A stretch of 64,000 nt of DNA from Heterohyrax brucei (GCA_028571685.1 CM053143.1:151460329-151524328), one strand, 5' to 3'. Positions 22,413 through 33,405 are shown, counted from the stretch's first letter. A program made the numbers and translations. The notes: a model not told the origin generated them from the sequence alone.

Positions 22413-22858
22413 CCCTGGTAGCTGTCAGTTTGTTGTACTGTAGAGGCCTTGTGTGTTGCAGTAATGCTGGACACAGTGCCAACAGTAGTCAGATACCCGT
22501 AGGATCACCCATGAATATTGAATGTGCCGTGGACTGTCAAAAGAAGAAACAAATCTTTCTTGGAGGAAGTACAGTCGTAATGTTTCTTGGTAGGATATGA
22601 GGCTTTGTCTCCCGTACTTTGAACATGTTATTAGGAGGGACTAGTCTCTGGAGGAGGACACTGTGTTTGGTTAAGTCAAAAGTCAGTGAAAAAGAAGAGA
22701 TAGATTGACACAGTGGCTTCAAAGATAGTCTTAGGCATAACAAGGACTGTGAGGATGTCACAGGACTGGTCTGTGTTTCAGTCTGTTGTACGTATAGCCC
22801 CTATGAGTAAGAAGTGTCTCAACAACATCTGGTAACAACAAAAACAAAGTAACAGTTG
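22413..22858 (+). mobile_element. RTE mini-element, 5' end fused to 3' end
   Basis: The first ~95 nt match the RTE 5' end ('gtcagtttgttgtactgtag', 'gtcagatacccgtaggatca'). At about 22,510 it jumps straight to the end of the ORF ('gaatattgaatgtgccgtgg') and the 3' tail. Some 3 kb of coding sequence is missing. Confidence 0.75.
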
Positions 22859-23276
22859 TTGGTAATCTGAAGACATATTGTACTTAGAGATCTATCAACA
22901 TGTGTTTTCCTCTATGCTCTGTGCAGATATTTAAAAAAAATAAACAGGATCACTTGGTACGTATTATTCTGGCCCTCTGTAATTTCATCTGAAGTATTTT
23001 GAAAGATATACTTAATCTTAAAAGATAGAACAGATTAATTGATCTAGAGCTGTGACAGTTTCAAAATGAACTTATGCATGTTCTCCAAGGAACTTTTTGT
23101 CAACACTAGGAAGCTAATTAGAAATTTAAAAAATCAAAACCCAATCCAAAGTGACTAGAACTCTCTGTGTTCAGCTGACTAAATCTCTCAACCTCCACTC
23201 TCTATTCAGGCTTCTTCCGGAATACTTCTCCCTCCAGTCTTTCATTTGCTTGCATAGAGCATATTTTCAGCTTAGC
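22859..23276. other. Unassigned AT-rich sequence
   Basis: No gene or repeat recognised. Confidence 0.35.
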
Positions 23277-23396
23277 TATTTCCATCGAGTTGATTCTGAC
23301 TCCTGATGACCCCACGTATGTCAGAGTAGGACTGTGCACCACAGGCTTCCCCCTGGCTGATTTTTGGAAGTGGTTGTCAGCCAAGCACATTAACCA
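23277..23396 (-). mobile_element. AfroSINE, long-variant fragment
   Basis: Antisense: 'catcgagttgattctgactc', 'ggctgatttttggaagtgg', then a shortened head. Confidence 0.7.
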
Positions 23397-23774
23397 TTTT
23401 CACAACCTAGGGATTCCATATAGATATATTTTAAAATAAATTGTAGAGTCTCTCGGCAGGTAGAAGAGAAGATGCCATATGCAGTTTGGAGTAATGTGAT
23501 AAAATGTGATTTTAAAATGATAAATGTAGTTTGGGATGAAATACATTGCTGTTTAATCTCTGTCATTTTGCCCATATGGTCAGACTTGTACCTGCCAGGC
23601 ATCCCTTGGACAATGCTGTATTTGGTTGGGATTGCATCAGGATGAATCATTTCCCCCCTGAGCTTGCCATAGTTCCTTCAGGAACTTTGTGAAAATCTGA
23701 GAGATTTGGACTGATCACCTTTTGTAATGCTCAGCTGTTAACTGAGTTACTTTTTTGTTTAAAAAGTGGAAATG
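23397..23774. other. Unassigned sequence left of the sense L1
   Basis: No gene recognised. The last bases ('aagtggaaatg') serve as the left target duplication of the L1. Confidence 0.4.
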
Positions 23775-24116
23775 GGTCAGAGTCAAGAAGGCAAACTAAA
23801 CATACGTCTCCCTGAATCCCTCTGGAAAACAAGACCTGAACTGATAATTTAATGGAGCCTTCTGGATGCCTAGTGAGCCCTAGGACGTGGCATAGGGCTA
23901 TTAATTTGTACTTCATACCACTGAACGGACAGCCTTCTCTCTTTCACTGACCCCACTCTTGGTCAGAGCTGACTTACACAGACTGAGGGTAACTCACCAT
24001 TGTAACTTTTTTTCTCTGTCTTAACTGGTGGATGGAGCTGAGACTTGACTAGCAGCTAACCTCAGAGGCACTGCTGGTGGGATCAGCAGGTGAAATTGCC
24101 ATATTTTGAGAGCCAG

Positions 24117-24869
24117 GCTTTGGACTCAGTACATCTCAGCACCTTTGGCTTCTCTTTCCACCTCCAAAATAGAGTAGTTGGTACCTAAGCAGGCAGCGAG
24201 CTTGTGCAGAATGCCATCTTGATCCATTGGGAGGTGGAGACACCTGTATATAGGCCCCAGCTTGACTTAATTCCTAGGCTGGGAGGCAGCACCTGCCCAG
24301 AGGAGAGTGCTTTTCTGGCAGAAAACCAGTATTTTACACAGTGTTGCCTACAGCTGGAGCCTGGCAACAAAGACTGTGGACTCTGTGCATCTTAGAACCT
24401 TTGGCCTGTCTTTCTGCCTCCACCATAGAGTGAGCTGTATCCAAGCAGGTGGCAAGCTTGTGTGGGACACAATCTTGATCTATTAGGAGGCGGATACACC
24501 TATACAGAGGTCCCAGCTGGACTTAATTCCTAAGCTGGCAGGCAGCACCGGCTTGGAGGAGAACACTTTTCTGGCAGAAAAGCAGTATTTTATGCAGTGT
24601 CGCCTACGACTGGAACCTGGCAACAGAGGCTGTGGACTTTGTGCATCTCTGCATCTTTCACCTCTCTTTCCACTCATGCCATAGAGTAGCCTGTTCCCAG
24701 GCAGGCAGTGAGCTTGTGCAGGAAAGGAGGCAGAGATGCCCAATACAGAGGCCCCAGCTGGACCTAATTCCTGGGCTGGAAGTCAGTGCCTGCCTGGAAG
24801 AGGGCGCTTTTCCGGCAGAAAAGCAGTATTCTACACAGTGTCGCCTACTGCTGGGGCCTGACAGCAGAG
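24117..24869 (+). promoter_or_regulatory. Three tandem 5' UTR units of the sense L1
   Basis: Three diverged units of about 256, 256 and 241 bp follow one another. The landmark 'ggcagaaaa' sits at 24,317, 24,573 and 24,814. Each unit also repeats 'aggcagcg/ggtggca/aggcagtg agcttgtg', a 'ccccagctt/ctggac' block and an 'acagtgtcgcctac'-like block. The antisense L1 has one such unit. In mouse L1, tandem 5' units (monomers) act as the promoter; that role here is inference. Confidence 0.8.
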
Positions 24870-25430
24870 GTGAGCAAGCAGTAGCCTTTCTGTATTTTGA
24901 GCTAGTTATAACATCAGGGGTTGGATATAGAGGTCCTTACTTTGCCAGCTAGGAAGAGGGACCTATACACCTGAAAACCTTACTGATTCGGGAAGTTCTC
25001 AGATACTTTTTACCTTTACGGGACACATCACCCAGAAACCTACTCAGCTAGGGAAGACTCCAAACTCAATCAAAGCTATAGTGGTGAGAGAAATAATCCA
25101 GTGATCATATCATGAAAAATATGATGCCATCATTTTAAAAAGAGGGATGTACTACAATTGTTATAGTCCTTCCAGGTGGAGAGGATGTTGATAAGAATGG
25201 TAGCAATTGAAATTGAGTTTATATATAGTTTATTAAGGGGGATCATAGGAGTAGCCGTGAAGCACAATAGGAATGCAACATAATCAAATGAAGAGACATA
25301 ATACAGAAGTCTCTGCAACCACTAAGCCAACCCTGAAAAAGGTGAAAAATCAACTCATAAGGAAGAATGTCCCAGAACAAATTAATAAAAACAACAGGGA
25401 AAACATCAACAGAAAAATAAACATATCACA

Positions 25431-26171
25431 ATGACAGCACTGAACAAATACCTATCAATAATTACATTAAATGTGAATGGACTGAACACTCCAATGAAGA
25501 GACATCAAGTGACATCTTGGATCAAAAGACTCAACCCACCCATATGTTGCCTACAAGAAACTCACCTTAGACTTAAAGATATGAACAAACTGAAAATTAA
25601 AGGATGGAAGAATATATATCAAGCTAACAACGATCAAAGAAGAGCTGCTGTGGCAATTCTAATCTTAGATAAAATGTATTTTAATATAAAATCAACCGTC
25701 ATTGACAAGGATGGGACGCTATTGCTGAAAGGTTCTATACACAGACAGGACTTAACAATGTTAAATACTTATGCACCTAGCATCAGAGCACCTAAATACA
25801 TCGAAGAAACACTGACTACACTCGAAAAGGACATAGATCACTCCACAATAATAGTGGGAAACTTCAACACTCTACTCTCAGTATTGGACAGATCATCTAG
25901 AAAAAAGCTCAATAAAGACAGAGAAGATCTTATTGCCACAATTAACCAAGTAGACCTCATCGACACATACAGACCTTTCTGTCTATCAGTGGACAACTAC
26001 ACCTTCTTCTCCAGTGCACATGGAACATTCTCCAGAATATACCATGTGTCAGGACATAAAGCAATTCTCAATAAAATCCATACAATTGAATTAATGCAAA
26101 GCATCTTTTCAGATCATAAAGCCATAAAACTCAGAATCAATCCCAATACAAATTGCAGTGACATTTTTTAA
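25431..26171 (+). pseudogene. L1 ORF2 endonuclease domain, truncated
   Basis: An open frame of 246 codons covers the whole APE-like endonuclease domain of L1 ORF2, which makes the target nick. The catalytic Asn ('LNVNGLN'), the Glu ('CCLQETHL'), the Tyr in 'LNTYAPS' and the terminal 'SDHKAIKL' motif are present. The motif normally written GDFN reads 'VGNFNT', so one catalytic Asp is Asn. The frame stops just after the domain, where sequence jumps to the far side of the RT. Even if translated, the product should be nicking-defective and without RT. The start fits the usual ORF2 ATG, after the inter-ORF spacer. Confidence 0.88.
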
Positions 26172-26199
26172 TGAGATGGAGAAAGAAATTACCAACTTT

Positions 26200-27425
26200 G
26201 GAAAGGGAAGAAGCCCCAGGTAAGTAAAGCACTCCTGAAAAAGAACATACTGGGAGCCCTCTCACTGCCCGACTTTAGAAAACTATTACACTGCCACAGT
26301 AGTCAAAATCACCTGGTACTGGTACAAAAAGAGACAGATAGATCAGTGGAACAGAACTGAGACCCCAGAGATGATACCATCTTCTTATGAACAGTTGATA
26401 TTTGACAAAGGCCCTAAGACATTAAACTTGGGTAAAAACAGTCTCTTCAACAAATTGTGCTGACATAATTGGATATCCATCTGCAATAAAGTGAAACAAG
26501 ACCGTATCTTACACCTTTTACAAAAACCAACTCAAACTGGATAAAGATCTAAACATCAAAACTAAAACGATAAAGCTCATCCATGAAAAAGTAGGAACAA
26601 CAATGGAAGTTTTGATACACAGTGCAGACAGACTTCAGAATCTGTCAAACAAACCACAAACAACAGAAGAAAATAGCTAAATGGGAACTATTAAGAATCA
26701 AACATGTTTGCTCATTCGAAGACTTTATTAATAGAATTAAAAGGCCATCTAAATAATAGGAAAAAATATTTGGTAACTGTGTCAGACTGATGCCTGATCT
26801 CCATAATCTATAAGGTACTACAAAGTATCAACAAGAAAAAGATAGATAATCCAATTAAGCTTTGGGCAAAGGAGGTGGACAGACACTTCTCTGAAGAGGA
26901 GATCCAGGCAGTCAAAAAACATATGCGGACATGCTTACCATCATTAGCTGTTAAAGAAATTCAAATGAAAATTACAATGAGATACCGCCTAACCCCAGCA
27001 AGGTTGACCATGATCCAAAAAACACAAAACAAAAAATGCTGGAGTGGCTGTGGAGAAATTGGAACTCTCCTACACTGTTGGTGGGATTGCAAAATGGTGC
27101 AGCCTCTTTGGAAAGCAATCTGGCACTTCCTTAAACAGCTGGATATAGATATACCATTTGATCCAGTAATTCCACTACTTGGAATATATCCTACAGAATC
27201 AAGTCGTTCACCCCAACTCATACATGCACACGAATGTTTATTGCAGCACAGTCCACAATAACAAAAAGATGTGGTCAACAACAGAGGAATGGATAGGTAA
27301 ACTATGGTATATATACTCAATGGAACACTATGCAATGATAAAGAACAGCTATGATTTTTGGAAACATCTCATAACCTTGTTTCAATTGGAGGACATTATG
27401 TTGAGTGAAAGTAGTCAGTGACGAA
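26200..27425 (+). pseudogene. L1 ORF2 C-terminal region
   Basis: The part of ORF2 after the RT core, read in more than one frame. A stretch near 26,285-26,350 reads as the conserved '[17 protein letters not shown]' segment. The open frame 26,875-27,261 starts 'MDRHFSEEEIQ' and holds the L1 zinc-knuckle-like cysteine motif CX3CX7HX4C ('CWSGCGEIGTLLHCWWDC') with every Cys and His in place. The final segment continues in another frame to 27,421 ('EEWIGKLWYIYSMEHYAMIK'). Several frameshifts separate the pieces. Confidence 0.85.
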
Positions 27426-28447
27426 AAGACAAATATTGTATGAGACCCCTATGATATGAACTTAAAAAGAGACTCATGCATAGAAGAAAAGACTCTTTGA
27501 TGGCTGCAAGGGTGGGGAGGGAGGGAAGGTGGGGGGAAGAGTTTAGATTAGATAGTTGATAGAAATTTGGTTGGGTGAAATCTGTGACGGCACACATTAG
27601 AAAGAAGGCCAATATTAACTGGACTTCAACATAAAATGATTACTCCTCCTATCTTAACCCAGTATTGCAAGGACAGAGTAGCAAAGGTAAAGGGCCATGG
27701 ACCATGCTATCAGGGGAAATCGAGACCAATTGATACAACTAGCATTTTGCTAGGAGAGCCCCCTGTAACCCACATTGGTGAGTGGTGTCTGGGTTCTTAA
27801 CAGCTGCCAAGCTCCCATCTGAGGATATAGCAAACGGTCCCAACTCAGCAGGAACGGATGATCACCAAGGACCAAAATGACATGGGGGAAAGAGAACCCA
27901 GAAGACAGGGAGACCCATGTGAGTGGGTGTCTGCATTGACTTGCAACCAGAAGAACCAAATGGTGCCCGGCCTCCACCAGTGATAGCTGTGGTGGAGGTC
28001 AACGAAGTTGAGTCTCACTGGCAACACAAGAATAAAAAGGAGTTCACCCTGAGATCTCCAGTAAAAGACCACAGCTGATCGTCCAGGGGCCTTGCGGTTC
28101 CCCTGGGAGCATGGCCCCTGGCCCTGATGCTGCCGCTGTCCATAAATCATAATGGAGTTCAACTCTTCAGACAGGAATGGATTGGACTTGGTGACACAGA
28201 GTGACCATATCACGTGTGCACTTTGTGATTCTGTGCATCTAGAGGATGTTGTCCTGCTGACCTCTTACTGGAGGAAGGGGAGTGGGTAGAGAGGAGGGGA
28301 TAGGAAGATTGTTGAAGGGACAAGACATGTATGTGGCAAAGAGGAAGAGTATGTTGTCACTGAGCATAGAGAGCAGGGGGAGCTGCATATAGGTGGGCAT
28401 GGCAGATTTATATGGGAATGTATATTTTTCATTCAGTCAATAAAAAG
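27426..28447 (+). other. L1 3' UTR, first family
   Basis: Contains a G-rich run (27,510-27,537) soon after the ORF2 end and ends with 'aataaaaag' before the target duplication. Homologous to 1,592-2,694 and 39,588-40,490 on the other strand. Confidence 0.85.
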
Positions 28448-28734
28448 AAGTAGAAATGACACATGTGGCTTTCATGAAAAAGCTTTGGAAATATTTTAGT
28501 ACTTCCTTTAGGCACTTTTGTAAAAAGAAGACTTCCACTAAGATTAGACAATGGATACAGCTGGAACATTCCTGTGATGCTATACAACAACCAGGCAGAG
28601 TTTGTCTGTCACCTAGTAATTCCCTTCCTGAACTCATGGTCCTGGTTAATGAAATACATCAGGACATTTTTCCAGGGAGTGCTCCTTCTCAGTGTACAGC
28701 TTTGTTCACAGCTTTGTTCACGTTTACCCTTCAG

Positions 28735-29012
28735 TAACTGAGATGAGCTCAGGCTATGCCAGAGATCCTCTAGTAGAGTTCCTGAGTTTGTGTGACTTCA
28801 AGGACCAGAAAAAGGGGATAAGGTGTCATTCAAAATTAGGAGACATGTTCAGTCTGTATGCTGAACAGATAATCCGAGAAGCTGGATTATATGAACAGAA
28901 CACAGAGGAATCATCAGGATGGCGTGAGACTGGGCAATGTTTTATTTCATTTTACATGGGGTCACTGTGTGTCAGAACCCACTTGATGGCATTTAACCAG
29001 CACAACAATATT
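28735..29012 (+). mobile_element. RTE mini-element, internally deleted
   Basis: RT-domain fragments ('tctgtatgctgaacagataa', 'gaagctggattatatgaac') are fused to the 3' tail ('gcgtgagactgggcaatgtt', 'gtgtcagaacccacttgatg'). Confidence 0.75.
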
Positions 29013-29249
29013 GTATTATGTGTGTATGTATATGCCCAGTATACAAAAATAGAAATTTAAAATGGATAAGATAAAAAAAATAAATGGAAGATGTAGTACT
29101 TTCCCCTTGATACTAGTGGGCCGTCTCATAGCCTTCCTACTTTAGAGGCTGCTGGTCTGGTAGGTGGGCCAAAGACCTATGCTGGGTAGGTAGATCACAG
29201 GTGATGGGTTCTCAAAAGAAGTGCGTAATTGTTCTTGGGCAAGGATTCA

Positions 29250-29445
29250 GCTCGGTGGTTCTCAACCCTGACTGCACATTGTGATCTCGTAGAGAGCTTA
29301 AACAAAAGTCTTCTGCATTGGAGTTTTCTCACCATAGGTTCTAATTTGACTGGTTTGTGATGGGAGCAGTATTCACTAAAAGCTCTTGGTATTCTGAAAG
29401 CTCTCCAGCGGTCTCCACTGAGAAGCTAGAATTGAGAGCCACGGA
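29250..29445. mobile_element. MER5A-like hAT element, near full length
   Basis: Both ends are readable: 'cggtggttctcaaccctgac' on the left and 'attgagagccacgg' on the right. These are inverted copies of the hAT-Charlie terminus. Confidence 0.78.
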
Positions 29446-29518
29446 CTAACTGTTCAGTAATTTCTTGGTTTGTAAAACACTGTGGACAATGCTCTTGGGG
29501 GAGTGACAGTTATCACTG

Positions 29519-29905
29519 TTTATTGAATGCCTCCTAAGTGTCAGGAGGACCCTTAGTGGTGCAAATTGTTCATACGCTCACTGCTAAGTGACAGTTTGGT
29601 GGTTTGAACCTACCCAGAGGCGCCTAGCAAGCAGAGCCTGGCCATCTGCTTTCGGAAGATCTTGGCCTTGGAAACCATATAGAGCACAGTTTTCTGTAAC
29701 ACATGGAGTCACATGAGTCAGCATTAACTGGACGGCAACTGATTGATTTTACTATGTGTCTGGCTCTATCTAAGCATAAAGGAATTTAATCCTCACTGCA
29801 GTCCTGCAGAGTAGATATTATCACTTTTTAAAAGAGATGAGGGAGCTGAGGCTCAGGAAGCTACACAAAGAATCGTGGCTAAAATTACATAGCTAAGTGA
29901 CCAGG
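29519..29905 (-). repeat. MIR SINE, split by an AfroSINE
   Basis: Left piece 29,519-29,544 ('tattgaatgcctcctaagtg'); right piece 29,750-29,905 ('tactatgtgtctggctctat', 'gatgagggagctgaggctca', 'aaattacatagctaagtgac'). Confidence 0.82.
29545..29749 (+). mobile_element. AfroSINE, long variant, inside MIR
   Basis: Sense, 'aggacccttagtggtgcaaa' to 'ttaactggacggcaactga', with the middle segment 'ctgctttcggaagatcttgg'. 'ctaagtgtc' / 'ctatgtgtc' around it looks like a decayed target duplication. TGAGTCA at 29,714-29,720. Confidence 0.82.
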
Positions 29906-30133
29906 ATGCTGGGGATTCATGCTGAGAACTGTCTGCCGGAGAAGCGATGCTATCCCTTCCTTTATAATGGAATTTCTGAAAATGTGAATGAAAGTCTGAT
30001 GGGCAAAGATGGAACAATAGAGGGAAGGGGTCTGCTTCCAGAGCACTAAAGAAGGCCCTCCACCCCATCTTTGGGACCCCTTCTTTGATGACATGGTTTT
30101 AGTATTTTGTATGCATTCTTTCATGTTCTTCTT
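29906..30133. other. Unassigned sequence
   Basis: Overlapping open frames on the minus strand continue from the exon-like segment but in different frames. No motif recognised. Confidence 0.35.
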
Positions 30134-30365
30134 TTATCCAGCTGAACAGGGTCCCCTGAGGATCTTTTTGAGACCAGGATGCACTCTTCCTGAACACCCA
30201 GTGATTGTTATCTTGGTTACCATTGGATTAGAAAGTCTGGTTGGGAGTGATATTTCATCTGCAATTGTGGTGCCTATGAAAGCATCCCCGAGAGCAAACA
30301 CATTCCCATCCTGATGAAACTGTGTTGGCACAGGGACCATCCTGAAGCCCAGTGTGATAGTAACA
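30134..30365 (-). other. Exon-like antisense open frame
   Basis: Read antisense, an uninterrupted frame of about 75 codons runs from an AG acceptor-like site (exon would start at 30,365) to a stop at 30,134. The peptide has balanced, globular composition ('GFRMVPVPTQFHQDGNVFAL', then 'GTTIADEISLPTRLSNPMV', then 'TGCSGRVHPGLKK'). It is not low complexity and does not overlap any repeat I recognise. An in-frame stop lies just upstream of the acceptor. No consensus donor is visible, and the frame ends 'GPCSAG' before the stop. It could be an exon, a last exon, a retrocopy fragment or chance. I do not recognise the protein. Confidence 0.3.
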
Positions 30366-31374
30366 CTGACCGTGGTTCAGTAGGAGCTTCTATAATAATC
30401 TATGCAATGCGGGCACCTCCCTGAGTCACCTTATATTGTTAATGGAAGCACAGCAAATAAGGGATACACCACAAATTAAAATAAATAGATAACTAGTTTG
30501 AACAACCAGTTAGTGTTGCATATTGAAGATAGCTTTGGAAAAATATACCATTTATGTGCTACTCAAGGGAAATAAAAAACTCTTGTGTTCTATTGATCTC
30601 CACTAAGCTCATCTCTCTGCACATTATTTTTATCAGCACTAAATGATGACAGAAATCCTATAGTTTTTGGAAACATAGATTTTAGATGCAGAGATTTTGG
30701 TTTTTCTTCTAGCAAATGAGCCCTGTCTGCAGAGGAGGTCCCCAACCCAGGAGGCATTTTTCATGTCCACTCCGGTATGCAGCAGTGAGCAGCCGAGGGG
30801 AGAATGCTTCCTTGTGCCGCTGTTCTGGACTTTATCCTTCTGTCTCAGACTCCTAGAAAGTGCCAAGGCATGATGGGAGGCCTACCTCCTTTGAGAGTTG
30901 AACTAGTAATGATGTTCTTGGCACTGTTAAAACTGTCCTTAGTAAAGGAGGTAGAAAAGTGGATATCTTGCCTACCTTTTCTCTTTCATCTCCTCCATTG
31001 AAAAATCCACTGTCCAGGAATGAGGAAAACTACTTCATTGATTTGACATTCATCACAACAGTATTAATTACATGCTAACTCTGTGTTAGCTGTTGGCATT
31101 TTAAAACAAAAAGGTGGATTGTTGGGAAGACTGGCTTTAATTCTTTTGTATTTGAATGCCAAGTGCCGTTGAGTCGGATGTGAAAGTAAAGGTGTTTAGC
31201 ACAAGTGTAATGGGAACAAGGTATTTGTGGTTGAGTTTGGCTCTGTAGCTGTGAGGACTGTGTATGTGGTGGTAGAAATACGGTTTTGAAATTCTTGTGT
31301 CAGAATTGACTTAAATCACCTTGGGCCGTAATAGTCATGAAGACTATTTCTCACTTCTCACATGTGCAGTTTGT
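30366..31374. other. Unassigned sequence with one SINE-tail trace
   Basis: Nothing coding recognised. At 31,155-31,181 an isolated antisense SINE tail ('gccaagtgccgttgagtcgg') stands alone. Confidence 0.4.
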
Positions 31375-31465
31375 TTGCATGCATTATCTCAGTTCTCAAA
31401 ATAATTCTAGATGTCATTGTTCCATTTTTCAGACCTGGAAACTGAGGTTTAGAGAGATTAATTTT
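31375..31465 (-). repeat. MIR SINE core
   Basis: 'cattatctcagttctcaaaa' and 'gacctggaaactgaggttta' fit antisense MIR. Confidence 0.72.
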
Positions 31466-31565
31466 TTTTTCTGGGAAATGCTAATGTTTCCGTATAACAT
31501 CTTATTTTAGTAAAACAGAAGACTGTAGAATCTTCGAAGGGATCTTATACTTAATCTTAGTGGTT

Positions 31566-31740
31566 TGGTGATGAATATTGAATATACCATGAAGTGCCAG
31601 AAGAACAAACAAATCAATCTTGAAGGAAGGCTAGGTAGAATATACCTTAGAAATAAGGATGACGAGACTTCATCTTGCTTACTCTGGACACATCATCAGA
31701 AAAGACTATTAGCTATGAAAAACATCAACATTTTCTATTT
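31566..31740 (+). mobile_element. RTE LINE fragment near the ORF end
   Basis: 'gaatattgaatataccatga', 'aagaacaaacaaatcaatct' and 'tactctggacacatcatcag' follow the RTE order, but the usual 3' tail is missing. Confidence 0.75.
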
Positions 31741-32215
31741 TGTGGAATAGTTCTGATCATCAACCAGAAGCATCTTTGGATTTCTTATGCCCTGCTTAGG
31801 AGAGCTGCACATGGAGAGCTTGTGTTCAATCATTCATTTTGCAGAAAAGATTGCTATCTAAATTTAAACACATTTTGAAGAGGTAGTTATTGGATTGAAA
31901 TTCCAAATATTTTTAAAAAAAAAGGTCCCATGAAATATTAAATAGGCTGTGTTATCCCTTAGGGCACAAATCAATATCCGAAGAGAACAAGATGCATTAA
32001 AGAACCAGTGCAGTATAATTTATAATCAGACTGATTGTTCTGTAACTTGAGCCTAAGAAATTTGCTGAACTGAGAAAGAAAACAACTTTCAACAATCACT
32101 GCCAGATTCTGAAGTATATTTTGTGCCTGCCAAGTTATAAATCAGTCTTTCAAACTTTGACAGGACACTAAATATGAATAATAAAAAGGATACATTTATT
32201 ACTATTTGGGTATGT
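31741..32215. other. Unassigned AT-rich sequence
   Basis: No gene or repeat recognised. Confidence 0.35.
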
Positions 32216-32537
32216 TAACCCATTGCTTTTGAGTTGATTCTGGCTCATAACAACCTCATAGGGCACAATAGAACTGTCTTAGGGCTTCCAAGGAGCATGT
32301 GGTGTTCAAACTACTGACTGCGTAGCAGCCAAGCTCTTAACCATTCAGTGAAGAAAAGGTTAGGCATTGTAAATAAACATAGAAACCAAAACCAAACCCA
32401 TTGCCGTGAATCCTAGTGACCTTACTGGACAGAGTAGAACTGCCCCATGGGCTTTTCAAGGAGCTCCTGATGGATTCAAACCACTGACCTTTTGGTTAGC
32501 AGCCAAGCTCTTAACCACTATACCAGCAGTGCTCTTT
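32216..32537 (-). mobile_element. Linked pair of AfroSINEs
   Basis: Two antisense SINEs (32,216-32,349 and 32,388-32,537) are joined by a 38-nt spacer (32,350-32,387, starting 'gaagaaaaggttaggcattg'). A similar pair with a similar spacer lies at 35,742-36,116. Confidence 0.82.
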
Positions 32538-33405
32538 GGTAAGTATAACTTGGTATATTGTTTAATTTTCAGTTTTTTAGTTTTCTAAACTTTTCAAGTA
32601 AATGGCAAGCTGTGGTACAGAGTTAAAGTTTTTATTTGATAATTCTCTTACGAGTAATACTTTCTTAGATACTAGTTTTCCTCCTATGCTGTATGGAAAA
32701 AAAACAGTTTTCTTAGTCATTTTGGCTGTGATTTTTAGCTTTGCTTTAAATGATTGATCACAGTAGAAGGGGGAAGGGGCTTTCTGATGAGTACAGCATT
32801 CTTCCATGGCTTTTTATGAAATTGATTTCTATGATTGCTGCTGTGTTCCTTCATAGTACTGAAGGTTAAGAAACTTGTGAAGAATTTTTGTCTCCTAAAT
32901 TTGTCTTGATAATTTTTTATAATTTCCGTGACAAAAATCCCCCCATACAAATAATTTAAAACAAAGATCTTTTTTAATAGTTTCTTTTGTGTTTGCAAGA
33001 GAGGTATGTGTGAAGAGTTTTTGTTGTTTAGGTGACTACTTAGTATCAATCCTTAGTGGTGGATTGATGCAATAGATTTATGGTTGAGATGCCCTGTTTC
33101 TAGCTCTTGTCTCTTGAATGGAATAGCAGAGAACCCAGCCTTGCCTAGCTGCCTTGTCCTCAACTCATCAAGACACAGAGGCACGGATTCTGTGTGCATG
33201 TAGAGTGTCAGTAGTATGGGGTCCCTGCAAATGTACATGGCAGAGGTGGTTTTATTCACCTGCACAAAGCCTGATTCTGCTTTTTATGTTTATACATAAA
33301 GCTGCTAGCTCTGCTTCAAATGCGGAACTGATTTAGAGACATGCGAAGGAGGATGGAAAACTGCTGAGAAATGTAGCTTAAGTGCCTAGTCACAACTAAG
33401 GGTTG
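32538..33405. other. Unassigned sequence
   Basis: The 104-codon antisense frame (33,049-32,735) has no recognised motif. No repeat is recognised. Confidence 0.35.

Larger units (their letters stand above)
23775..28447 (+). mobile_element. L1 LINE with both ends, lacking ORF1 and the RT core
   Basis: A sense L1 lies between near-identical 11-bp repeats ('aagtggaaatg' at 23,764-23,774 and 'aagtagaaatg' at 28,448-28,458). It begins with the same 5' UTR as the antisense L1 at 1,586. That UTR is enlarged by tandem units (24,117-24,869). At about 25,019 it jumps from the 5' UTR directly to the inter-ORF spacer ('gacacatcacccagaaac'), so ORF1 is absent. ORF2 holds the endonuclease (25,431-26,171), then jumps near 26,165 to the segment C-terminal to the RT core, and finishes with the cysteine motif and 3' UTR. 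It cannot be autonomous. It was presumably copied by enzymes of a complete L1. Confidence 0.9.

Noticed and set aside
26210-26228. Perfect splice donor 'caggtaagta' near the L1 deletion junction
   Set aside because: It lies inside L1 coding text just after the junction, not at the upstream edge of the deletion, so it does not explain the deletion as splicing.
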